Shown one piece after another: positions 1-6,101 of a stretch of DNA of 8,702 nucleotides. Below the pieces are notes generated by a model. That model worked only from the letters and a program-made list of their open reading frames with translations, was not told the DNA's origin and searched no databases. The translations under genes and the position numbers were made by a program. The DNA comes from Planctomycetaceae bacterium (GTDB taxonomy: Bacteria > Planctomycetota > Planctomycetia > Pirellulales > Thermoguttaceae): NCBI GenBank assembly GCA_031288765.1, contig JAITQV010000006.1:1-8702 (forward strand), written 5' to 3'. Within the stretch, counting starts at the first letter, position 1; every line of letters begins with the position of its first letter.

Positions 1-363
1 ATCGTGTCTATGGGTTTGCGTCCGCGAAAACATGTTGCCCATCAACCGATTCCCGTTCCAAACGAAGCACCGGTGTTGTCGGCGATTGTCGGACAACACC
101 ACGACGTAACACTTTACGTCTCAACTCTTCAACACGGACACCCGACGGAATTTCTCAAAGACGGGAAATATGCCGGTTTTGTCCTGAAATATCTGGTTGA
201 CGGCGAAACCCAATGGCAAACCCTGATTTCAACGCAATTGCATTACACGTTGATTTTTTCGGACGCCGACGAGGGAAAACATATTCGGTTGGAAGCCGCT
301 TGGGTCAACCCAAGAATGCAAAACGGTCCCTGGAGCGAAGAAGTCCGAGAATTGATCAACTAG
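1..363 (+). CDS. C-terminal part of an uncharacterised GPWSE-motif protein (5' truncated by the window)
   Basis: Function unknown. The frame is open to the first base of the window, and the GTG at 4 or ATG at 10 need not be the true start, so I treat it as the 3' part of a longer gene. The visible 120 residues begin with a Pro-rich linker (PIPVPNEAP). A compact beta-rich segment follows, ending in WVNPRMQNGPWSEEV. From memory, this layout (an 'MGL...PIPVP' linker, then a beta domain closing in 'RWENTRGEKGPWSEI') matches the C-terminal half of a widespread family of uncharacterised proteins of about 200 residues, whose N-terminal half is alpha-helical. That half would lie upstream of base 1. 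The C-terminal domain looks like a fibronectin-III-like sandwich, which is inference. A strong hairpin starts 17 bases after the TAG stop. There is no signal peptide or membrane segment in the visible part. Confidence 0.66.
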   Translation: MVSMGLRPRKHVAHQPIPVPNEAPVLSAIVGQHHDVTLYVSTLQHGHPTEFLKDGKYAGFVLKYLVDGETQWQTLISTQLHYTLIFSDADEGKHIRLEAAWVNPRMQNGPWSEEVRELIN

Positions 364-379
364 CGGTTTGTGGTTTGTG

Positions 380-423
380 TCGCAAGCGGAATTAAGACGT
401 TGTGGTAATAATTCCGCTTGCGA
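380..423 (+). terminator. Perfect 15-bp stem-loop after the first gene (possible terminator)
   Basis: Arm TCGCAAGCGGAATTA (380-394) pairs without mismatch with 409-423 across a 14-base loop. It begins 17 bases after the stop codon at 361-363. It is followed only by a short T stretch (427-430), so intrinsic termination is possible but not certain. It could instead be the outermost hairpin of the palindromic element that follows directly. Confidence 0.6.
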
Positions 424-427
424 AGGT

Positions 428-651
428 TTTAGTCCCGTAAGGGACGAGATGTGCATAACCGTAGGTGGAGCGAAGCGCAACCTACGGACAACCGCCCCAA
501 AAAAACATAAGCCCTGCAAGGGCGAGATTATGGTTGTGTTGGTTGATAATCTCACCCCTGCGGGGTTTAATGGGGAGGGGGGAGACGATCCGGCGGTTAC
601 GCTTCGCTTCACCGCCGGTTATGCACATCACACCCTACCTAGCGGGGTTAA
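428..651. repeat. Composite palindromic element of nested GC-rich hairpins (REP/BIME-like)
   Basis: The stretch reads as a mirror of itself. Left arm 448-477 matches the reverse complement of 600-629 at 27 of 30 positions, including a perfect 13-bp outer part (448-460 with 617-629). Each arm carries its own hairpin: CCGTAGGT/ACCTACGG (459-466/480-487) and CCGGCGGT/ACCGCCGG (590-597/611-618). In the centre are two inverted copies of one small hairpin: GCCCT-GCA-AGGGC (511-523) followed by GAGATTAT, and ACCCC-TGC-GGGGT (554-566) preceded by ATAATCTC. Outside the arms lie GTCCC-GTAA-GGGAC (432-445) and a decayed partner ACCC...GGGT (632-648). I see no coding pattern. The form resembles clustered REP/BIME elements; no transposase or RAYT gene lies in this window. 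Confidence 0.75.
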
Positions 652-685
652 GATTATTTTTACAACATTTTTGCTACCAACATGT

Positions 686-701
686 CGTCCCTAGCGGGAC
701 G
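686..701. repeat. Solitary GTCCC/GGGAC hairpin of the same repeat type
   Basis: CGTCCC-TAGC-GGGACG forms a perfect 6-bp stem with a 4-base loop and is followed by GAGATTTTT. The stem and the GAGAT flank match the hairpin at 432-445 (GTCCC-GTAA-GGGAC, then GAGAT). It therefore looks like another member of the same dispersed repeat, about 40 bases outside the composite palindrome. Confidence 0.6.
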
Positions 702-725
702 GAGATTTTTATGATTATGTTTTAA

Positions 726-768
726 AAATCACAAAAATCATTCAAATCACGTAAATCATAGTTCAGAC
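726..768 (+). repeat. Four AAATCA units at exact 9-bp period, ending in TTCAGAC
   Basis: AAATCA occurs at 726, 735, 744 and 753, always 9 bases apart, with variable 3-base spacers (CAA, TTC, CGT, TAG). The array ends in TTCAGAC (762-768). From memory, strings of the type 'AAATCATGTAAATCATGGTTCAGAC' occur between genes in many unrelated bacteria, so this may be a copy of a known but poorly explained intergenic repeat. It lies directly upstream of the promoter of the exported glycosidase gene, so a protein-binding role is possible but unproven. Confidence 0.6.
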
Positions 769-780
769 ATTTGAATCCGC

Positions 781-809
781 TTGCAACACTATCCATTATC
801 AACTATAAT
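781..809 (+). promoter_or_regulatory. Near-consensus sigma-70 promoter for the glycosidase gene
   Basis: The -35 box TTGCAA (781-786) and a perfect -10 box TATAAT (804-809) are separated by exactly 17 bases. Transcription would start near 816, giving a 5' UTR of about 78 bases that contains the CCAAA array and a GGAG ribosome-binding site (883-886) placed 7 bases before the ATG at 894. Confidence 0.7.
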
Positions 810-837
810 CCGTAACCACATTTTTAACCTCATTTTT

Positions 838-867
838 CCAAACCAAACCAAACCAAACCAAACCAAA
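838..867 (+). repeat. Pentanucleotide array (CCAAA)x6 in a 5' UTR
   Basis: Six uninterrupted copies of CCAAA lie between the predicted transcription start and the ribosome-binding site, ending 15 bases before GGAG (883-886). Arrays of this kind can change length by slippage. The stretch is rich in C and A, lacks G and T, and so would be unstructured in RNA. A regulatory effect is speculation. Confidence 0.85.
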
Positions 868-893
868 CAACCCTTAATTTTTGGAGATTTTCT

Positions 894-2735
894 ATGAAAA
901 ACAAATTTTTTCACATCGTTACCGTTTCGTTTGTAACACTGTTGTCCTTGCTTGTTGCAATAAACAAGTTGAACGCAGAACCGCCCGTATCAACTCCTGC
1001 TTTGCCGCCGCTTTCTTTGCCCGCTGCAAACGGAGCGTATGAAGATTCCAATCCTCCCGTTGATACGATCTCAGACAGCATCTCGCAAGCGGATACATGG
1101 GTGGCTACCGACGCGCTGGGACGCGAAATAGGAACGCAAACCACATACGGAGCGCCAAGACAACAACGTACGGTCGGGATTTTTTATTTCCTGTGGTTAA
1201 TCGGGGACAATGGTCCTTTCGACAATTCAAAAATACTCCGCGAAAATCCGGACAATCCGCAATGGGGTCCCTTACATGCCTTTCACCATTGGGGGGAACC
1301 GCATTTCGGATATTATGTATCCGATGACGAGTGGGTCATTGAGAAACATGTCCAGATGCTGACCGACGCCGGTGTGGATGTCCTGATCTTAGACTTTACC
1401 AATAAAGCCATTTATCTGCCTTCGCTGCTGACCCTATGCAGGGTGATGGAACGGATGCAGGCACAGGGAAGAGCAACCCTGAAAATCACAGCCTTGTTCA
1501 ACACCGAAGCGGCGGCAACCATTAAAAATTTATACGATAATTTCTATGCCAAGGGACTGTACCGCAATTTTTGGTTCGAATGGGACGGACACCCCCTAGC
1601 ACTCACGGGCAGCAACAAAGTGCCCGACGAATATAACGGTTTCTTTACCTTCCGCAAGTCGTGGGCAACCACGAGAGAAGGAGAGGGATGGTTTGGTAAT
1701 GGCAAGGACGCCTGGGCATGGATAGATTCTTATCCGCAACAATACGGTTGGCATACAGATCCTTCCAAAGCGGAACAGATTGCGGTAGCTGCCGCTCTGC
1801 ATCCCATCTTCAATTATGGGCGCAGTAACCGTTCATTGGTTCAACCATCAAACCCCAAACCGGAAGAAGGCATCTGTTTTGCGCAACAGTGGGAAGTAGC
1901 CTTAAAAGCCGACCCCGAATTTATATTTCTCACCGGTTGGAACGAATGGATAGCTCAACGGTTTGTCGGCAACGGGAACCAAGCCCACGGCTTCATCGGG
2001 AAAAAGATCAATGCGGGCGATACCTATTTTGTGGACGCGTACAACGAAGAGTTCAGCCGCGACTGTGAACCCATGCGCGGCGGCTTTGGCGACAATTATT
2101 ATTATCAGATGGTGGACAATATACGCAAATATAAGGGAGTACGCACCTTCCCCACCGAAAAGACACAACATGCCATCGCTATTGACGGAAACGTATCGGA
2201 TTGGCTGGAAGTGGAAAACCTGTATTCCGATGATAAGGGCGACATTACCGACCGTAACCACGCCGGCTACGGCAGTACAGGACAGCTGACCAATACGTGG
2301 GGACGTAACGATTTCCTGTCTGCCAAAATAACCAACGACAACAGCAATGTCTATTTCCTGATGAAAACCAACAAGGCGGTAGTAATCAGCAACGAAGCAC
2401 CGGTACAACTCTTCATCAAAACGCTTCAGGAAAGCTCAAGTTGGGAGGGTTTCCAATACCGCATCCATATCTTGCCCGGCAACAAAGCGGAATTGCATGT
2501 ATCCAAAGGCGGCTGGGATTGGGAGAAAACGGCAGACCTCGCCTGCTTGGTGAAAGAGCAGTATATGGAACTGTCCGTACCGAAACAGCGGCTGGGGTTA
2601 CCGTCTGGCAGCTTTACGCTGGATTTCAAGTGGGCGGACAATATGCCGCAAACGGGTGACATCCGCGACTTTATGGATCACGGCGACACCGCGCCCAACG
2701 CACGGTTCCGCTACAGGTACGTATTTGAAAAGTAA
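894..2735 (+). CDS. Exported GH71/GH99-like glycoside hydrolase with C-terminal CBM9-like domain
   Basis: Predicted exported glycoside hydrolase of 613 residues; substrate unknown. Residues 1-28 form a signal peptide with a likely cleavage after LNA (28/29). A Pro-rich linker runs to about 60. The catalytic-type region spans about 90-415: a first strand VGIFYFLW (94-101), VDVLILDFTN (161-170), FFTFRKSW (250-257) and FLTGWNEWIAQRF (345-357). These read like the strands of a TIM barrel of the GH71/GH99-like type. Acidic residues at strand ends (D167, E351) are candidate catalytic or binding residues. From about 421, HAIAIDGNVSDW opens a beta-rich domain to the C-terminus resembling CBM9/DOMON-type carbohydrate-binding modules. 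The start is fixed by GGAG at 883-886. The gene appears monocistronic, with its own promoter (781-809) and a stem-loop 7 bases after the stop. A hand count gives 35 G+C in 60 at 2581-2640, against 23 in 60 at 5281-5340 in the minus-strand operon, so recent transfer is possible. The exact GH family is uncertain. Confidence 0.8.
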   Translation: MKNKFFHIVTVSFVTLLSLLVAINKLNAEPPVSTPALPPLSLPAANGAYEDSNPPVDTISDSISQADTWVATDALGREIGTQTTYGAPRQQRTVGIFYFLWLIGDNGPFDNSKILRENPDNPQWGPLHAFHHWGEPHFGYYVSDDEWVIEKHVQMLTDAGVDVLILDFTNKAIYLPSLLTLCRVMERMQAQGRATLKITALFNTEAAATIKNLYDNFYAKGLYRNFWFEWDGHPLALTGSNKVPDEYNGFFTFRKSWATTREGEGWFGNGKDAWAWIDSYPQQYGWHTDPSKAEQIAVAAALHPIFNYGRSNRSLVQPSNPKPEEGICFAQQWEVALKADPEFIFLTGWNEWIAQRFVGNGNQAHGFIGKKINAGDTYFVDAYNEEFSRDCEPMRGGFGDNYYYQMVDNIRKYKGVRTFPTEKTQHAIAIDGNVSDWLEVENLYSDDKGDITDRNHAGYGSTGQLTNTWGRNDFLSAKITNDNSNVYFLMKTNKAVVISNEAPVQLFIKTLQESSSWEGFQYRIHILPGNKAELHVSKGGWDWEKTADLACLVKEQYMELSVPKQRLGLPSGSFTLDFKWADNMPQTGDIRDFMDHGDTAPNARFRYRYVFEK

Positions 2736-2742
2736 TTAGTAT

Positions 2743-2797
2743 CTGTTGAAAAAGAGGTAAAAAACAAATCTTCCGTTTTTCTCCTCTTTTTCAACAG
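2743..2797. terminator. Long stem-loop after the glycosidase gene
   Basis: CTGTTGAAAAAGAGG (2743-2757) pairs perfectly with 2783-2797. Inside the 25-base loop AAAAAC (2760-2765) can pair with GTTTTT (2775-2780), extending the structure. It begins 7 bases after the TAA. No T-run follows on either strand, so it is not a textbook intrinsic terminator; it may protect the 3' end or separate the convergent transcripts. Confidence 0.6.
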
Positions 2798-2856
2798 ACC
2801 TCCCAAAAAAATTGGCATTGAAAACAGTTTTTTATTTGTGCATAGATATGGTTTAT

Positions 2857-2894
2857 TAACCTTTTACCGATAACCTTTTACCGATAACCTTTTT
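2857..2894 (+). repeat. 14-bp direct tandem repeat TAACCTTTTACCGA
   Basis: Two perfect head-to-tail copies (2857-2870 and 2871-2884) are followed by a partial third copy, TAACCTTTT (2885-2893). They sit in the 324-base gap between the glycosidase gene and the convergent operon, just upstream of a small ORF with a ribosome-binding site. They could be operator-like sites or slippage products. The rest of the gap (2952-3059) shows nothing I can name. Confidence 0.75.
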
Positions 2895-2915
2895 TTAATT
2901 GAAAGGAATCAATCA

Positions 2916-2951
2916 ATGTCAAAAATTGTTACGTCTCGCAATCTACCATAA
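2916..2951 (+). other. 11-codon mini-ORF with a good ribosome-binding site (leader peptide or gene remnant)
   Basis: ATG at 2916 opens MSKIVTSRNLP, stopping with TAA at 2949-2951. AAAGGA (2902-2907) lies 8 bases upstream, one of the better Shine-Dalgarno matches in the window. No gene follows on this strand, so a leader-peptide role has no visible target. It may be the surviving 5' end of a lost gene, or chance. Confidence 0.25.
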
Positions 2952-3059
2952 CTTCCCACTTTTATCAATACTTTACTCATCTTTGTTATCCCTTATCGAC
3001 AAATTGCTGCCAATTTTTGGAAAGTACAGATATAAACCTGTGTGAATTAAACCCGCGGA

Positions 3060-4193
3060 TTAAAACCATTTCATTTTAGTAATGAAATCATCCGGTTCCG
3101 GTTTTCGCAGAATTTTACGAATAAACGGTAACAAAAATGTTTTGGCAGAATAAACAAACCGCGACTTGAAACCGGTATGGAATATCTGAAATGTCGAATG
3201 ATAACGAATACCGGTCTTACTGTCTTTTTTGTAATCGTAATCATCGCCGGTAAAATCAAACAGTTTCCAATGACGTTCAAACGCCGTTATTAAAACTTTA
3301 TGAAGCAAGCAAATTCCCGGCGATGTTTCACGAAACCGCGAATCATAGTCGTTTGTGTGCAGAAAATAGCAATCGTTGCAGCCGGTAATAAATTCCGCCG
3401 CAATCGGAATATCATCCAACATCAATATCGGAATCAATACCTCTTGCCGATATACCAATTCATCAAAAAGTTCACGGTAAAACCGAATGTACGCCTCGTT
3501 ACGAAACGCCCCCTTCCAACTCTCTTTTCGTACAGCAAGAGCTAAATCAATACCTTGCCGAATATCATTAACCGATTCAAATATTTTCATTTCCCAACGT
3601 TTGTTTTCCGCCGTAAACTGTTCCGTGTTTCGTTTAACTCGGCGACGGGCATCTTTGTTGCCGTATTTGGAAAAGTATTGATCATAAGTCAAACCTTCCA
3701 ACTGCACAAAAGGCGATGAAAGACCTTTTGTCTGAATAACCGCCATACCCGAATGTTCTTGTAACCAATAGTTGTGAAAAAGAGTTGTCTGAGGAATATT
3801 GGTCAATTCCAAAACATCCCATTTTTGTTTCACAGCAAAGATTTGATGAGTGATCGCCTGAAAGACGGAACCGGTATCTCGTTCCTGTAACCAATAAGCA
3901 GTATTGCGCGGAATAATACCGACGTTACAAAATCCAAGCGTCCGGTAAGTAATTCCGGTTGATTTTTTCGATCCGAAAACCAACGGCAAAAGACCAACAA
4001 GTTGCTCTCCGTCTTCAACAATAACAACAGCAAGTTGTTGACCGGCAGGCTTGCCAAAATGAAGCCACGCACGATAAAACCAGTTCCATGAAAAAAACGG
4101 AACATTTGTTTCAGGATTTTCCCGAACAAGATAATTCCATGAATCCTTGTAAGAAACAAGTTCTTCCTCTGTTGTAATCAATCGTGTATTCAT
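3060..4193 (-). CDS. CelD/BcsL (FemAB-like) acyltransferase
   Basis: A 377-residue protein of the double-GNAT fold type annotated as 'CelD/BcsL family acetyltransferase involved in cellulose biosynthesis' or Acetyltransf_6, related to FemAB aminoacyltransferases. Family members are thought to acylate or aminoacylate surface polysaccharide or peptidoglycan precursors; the substrate here is unknown. Family-like features are PFFSWNWFYRAW (32-43), QLVGLLPLVF (64-73), a basic helix NKDARRRVKRN (179-189), and the C-terminal signature SPGICLLHKVLITAF (291-305) followed by FDFTGDDYDYK (312-322). Length is normal for the family and there is no signal peptide, so it is cytoplasmic. It is the last gene of the operon. 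Its ATG overlaps the TGA of the upstream acetyltransferase frame by ATGA, and no Shine-Dalgarno is visible, which suggests translational coupling. Confidence 0.82.
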   Translation of the reverse strand: MNTRLITTEEELVSYKDSWNYLVRENPETNVPFFSWNWFYRAWLHFGKPAGQQLAVVIVEDGEQLVGLLPLVFGSKKSTGITYRTLGFCNVGIIPRNTAYWLQERDTGSVFQAITHQIFAVKQKWDVLELTNIPQTTLFHNYWLQEHSGMAVIQTKGLSSPFVQLEGLTYDQYFSKYGNKDARRRVKRNTEQFTAENKRWEMKIFESVNDIRQGIDLALAVRKESWKGAFRNEAYIRFYRELFDELVYRQEVLIPILMLDDIPIAAEFITGCNDCYFLHTNDYDSRFRETSPGICLLHKVLITAFERHWKLFDFTGDDYDYKKDSKTGIRYHSTFQIFHTGFKSRFVYSAKTFLLPFIRKILRKPEPDDFITKMKWF

Positions 4194-4969
4194 TTTTCTG
4201 AAATTGAAACGGAAACAGTTTTACCGCGTTGCAAACGGAAACAATGCCATTGCCAATAACGTTGCCAGTAATACCGCCAACAACACTGCCGATAATTTTT
4301 TTCGGTTCGTTTTTTTCGGGATTTTTTCGTTAAAAAAATACAACAGACCCGTTGGAAAAAACGGAAACAGTAAGCAATACCGCAACACCGAAAACCAATC
4401 CGTTCATGGGATTTGACGGAAGGATGATTGGATTCATCAACACAAGAATAAAATTCATTGTCCCGATAAACGGAAGTACAATGAGTTATAATCGCAGCAA
4501 AAATTCCCCGCCCGCGCCAAGAAGGATGAACAAAAACATTGGCAACGAATTTTGCCGCCGGTTCGACTTCGATTTGCAAAAGCCATGCGTCATAACCTTC
4601 CCAATTAACAAGATAAGAACCGGTATAAAGCCAAACAACTCCAATCACCTTATTATCGAAACAGGCAATCCAAGGTTCAATACCGTCCCGATAAAAATTC
4701 TCGTAAAACTCCAACGTTTTAGAATTTCCATCATAAAGATCACGAACAATTTCCGAAACTGTTGTTTTCGTTCCTGCAACAATATTGAATTCATTAGCGG
4801 AATATACGGCTGATTGTTCATTTCGTATCAATTTGTAAAAAATATTTTTCCTCATACTAAAAATACGTACAGGAATAAATATTGCCGAAAACGCCTGAAA
4901 CAATAGAAAAAAACGGCATCGCCGAAGCAATAATAAACCTGATGATATTTTTTGAATGATTTTTGACAC
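4190..4969 (-). CDS. GNAT-family acetyltransferase, apparent frameshift at residue 205
   Basis: Predicted N-acetyltransferase. The start is a GTG at 4969; an ATG 38 codons further in (4855) is an alternative. Residues 11-38 are hydrophobic with basic residues and could associate with the membrane. The GNAT core spans about 60-200, with the acetyl-CoA motif RGRGIF (152-157) after ANVFVHPSW (143-151) and a closing NHPSVKSHERIGF (181-193) of the usual GNAT end type. From residue 206 the annotated frame turns into an unnatural Cys/Trp/Tyr/Arg-rich tail of 54 residues. The -1 frame instead gives 44 residues with a clean transmembrane helix, ending at 4221. The likely native product is therefore about 249 residues with a C-terminal membrane anchor. 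In the annotated frame the TGA overlaps the next start by ATGA. Acceptor unknown; its place between a polysaccharide deacetylase and a CelD-like enzyme suggests acylation of a polysaccharide or its precursor. Confidence 0.75.
   Translation of the reverse strand: MSKIIQKISSGLLLLRRCRFFLLFQAFSAIFIPVRIFSMRKNIFYKLIRNEQSAVYSANEFNIVAGTKTTVSEIVRDLYDGNSKTLEFYENFYRDGIEPWIACFDNKVIGVVWLYTGSYLVNWEGYDAWLLQIEVEPAAKFVANVFVHPSWRGRGIFAAIITHCTSVYRDNEFYSCVDESNHPSVKSHERIGFRCCGIAYCFRFFQRVCCIFLTKKSRKKRTEKNYRQCCWRYYWQRYWQWHCFRLQRGKTVSVSISEK
4221..4355 (-). CDS. Likely true C-terminal tail of the GNAT protein in the -1 frame
   Basis: Read in the -1 frame from base 4355, the strand encodes 44 residues beginning PTGLLYFFNEKIPKK and ending FATR, with TAA at 4223-4221. 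A basic stretch is followed by LSAVLLAVLLATLLAMALFP, a textbook transmembrane helix of about 20 residues. This is far more protein-like than the overlapping 0-frame tail. The join would be at F205 of the acetyltransferase. Confidence 0.65.
   Translation of the reverse strand, partial: PTGLLYFFNEKIPKKTNRKKLSAVLLAVLLATLLAMALFPFATR
4355..4361 (-). other. T-TTT-TTC slippery heptamer at the frame change
   Basis: On the minus strand the reading frame is CGT TTT TTC CAA, so the six-T run followed by C is phased exactly as the -1 slippery pattern X-XXY-YYZ. Slipping there joins the GNAT core to the transmembrane tail. Loss of one T from an original seven-T run would give the same picture. I see only a weak possible stem just downstream (CAAC...GTTG, 4 bp) and no upstream Shine-Dalgarno-like stimulator. 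Confidence 0.5.
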
Positions 4970-5045
4970 AGCAATATTTTACAGCGATATTTTTAAGTTA
5001 ATGATTCTTTGGGATAAAAACGACGGATTGTTGCGGTAATTCGTT

Positions 5046-6059
5046 TTACGTTTGTATTCCCGCCAATGCGGTTTCAAGTTTCCAACGAAATTCTTTATTA
5101 TTCGGATTGCTGATCATAATTCTGGGCAGAAGTAAAGATAAACTTCGGCGTGTTACCAAACCGGAAGTTGTCAATACGGCTGTTTTATAATTGAGTTTTT
5201 CCGTTTCGGCAAGTGTTGCGTTATTCCACTGCGGCTCAAGACAAGGATGCGGATACGAAAAATGTTCAACCGCTTCTTCTAATTCCTGTTCTAAAATCTC
5301 GTTGGCTTCGGCAATTTCACGATACAACAATTCTTGAGGAATATGCGCAAGATTACTGTGTGAAAAAGTATGATTGCCGATGATATGACCGCGTTGCCGA
5401 AGTTCGCGGGCTTGTTCAAAAGTCATCATTCCCTGAATATTGTTCCGGTCAAGACGAAAATCAAACCATGTTTCAAGTTTTTCAATGTAATTCCGTAATT
5501 CCTCTCCGACCAATTTTGCACACGGATAACTGTAATAAATAAATGCTTCACGGTTTTCCGCCGGATTTTCCAAATTCCAAGTCCGTTTTGTTTCCGTATC
5601 AGTTAAAACCGTTTTTCTGATTCCGGCTTGCTGAAACAAAAAGGCTGTTCGGCAAAACCAGGGAAGTTCCTGACGTTGAACCGCGTCAACAGTTAAATAG
5701 ACGGTTCCGCGAATATCGTATTGTTCCATTATCGGAGCGGCAATATAATAATTGTCCGCAAAACCGTCGTCAAATGTAACGGCAACAGATCGCGGCGGCA
5801 ATAACCGTATTCCCCGAAGCCATCCGGCAATCTCATCAAGCGTTACGGGATTATATTCCTTCCGAAGAATACACATCTGCTCTTTGAACCGGTCGGCATC
5901 GGTTGTGATTCCGCGATTAATGTAATCGGATTGTTTTTTCCAATCCGCTGCAATGGAATGGTAAGCAAGAATCAGTACTGATTGAGGCAACATCCATTGA
6001 CGCGGACGTAATGCTCCGGTTCGAAGCAACACTGTTTTGAGTTTTTCTTTGAACAACAT
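5046..6059 (-). CDS. Polysaccharide deacetylase (NodB homology domain)
   Basis: A 337-residue carbohydrate esterase 4-type protein, predicted to remove acetyl groups from N-acetylated sugars in a polysaccharide. Visible motifs: LAYHSI (31-36), motif 1 TFDDGF (95-100; D97 candidate base, D98 candidate metal ligand), motif 2 GNHTFSH (228-234; H230 and H234 metal ligands) and FSYPHP (267-272) in place of the classic RxPxG. LPRIMI (311-316) ends the domain, as in the FxYPxG-type relatives. An insertion of roughly 80 residues (about 128-210) separates the first two motifs, which is common in exopolysaccharide-linked deacetylases. No signal peptide is evident. The ATG at 6059 has no clear Shine-Dalgarno. 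It follows the HEAT-repeat gene by 42 bases and precedes the GNAT gene by 76, all on one strand, so it is probably part of the same operon. Confidence 0.88.
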   Translation of the reverse strand: MLFKEKLKTVLLRTGALRPRQWMLPQSVLILAYHSIAADWKKQSDYINRGITTDADRFKEQMCILRKEYNPVTLDEIAGWLRGIRLLPPRSVAVTFDDGFADNYYIAAPIMEQYDIRGTVYLTVDAVQRQELPWFCRTAFLFQQAGIRKTVLTDTETKRTWNLENPAENREAFIYYSYPCAKLVGEELRNYIEKLETWFDFRLDRNNIQGMMTFEQARELRQRGHIIGNHTFSHSNLAHIPQELLYREIAEANEILEQELEEAVEHFSYPHPCLEPQWNNATLAETEKLNYKTAVLTTSGLVTRRSLSLLLPRIMISNPNNKEFRWKLETALAGIQT

Positions 6060-6101
6060 CGAATAGTCAAAGCGGACAATGTTTTCGTTTTTAATTTTCG
6101 T

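Noticed and set aside
428..701. CRISPR array suggested by repeated GTCCC/GGGAC hairpins
   Set aside because: The units vary in sequence, orientation and spacing, spacers are not uniform, and no cas gene is present.
229..725. Several overlapping frames of 86-127 codons on both strands across 229-725
   Set aside because: They run through the hairpins of the palindromic element, have low-complexity products, lack ribosome-binding sites and show no recognisable domain.
2899..3045. TTG-initiated frame of 48 codons in the gap after the glycosidase gene
   Set aside because: It has no ATG or GTG start, no suitable ribosome-binding site and no recognisable product; it is most likely chance in AT-rich DNA.
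4204..4813. Plus-strand frames opposite the GNAT gene (70 and 153 codons)
   Set aside because: They are Asn/Lys/Arg-rich mirror readings of the minus-strand gene with no ribosome-binding site and no domain.
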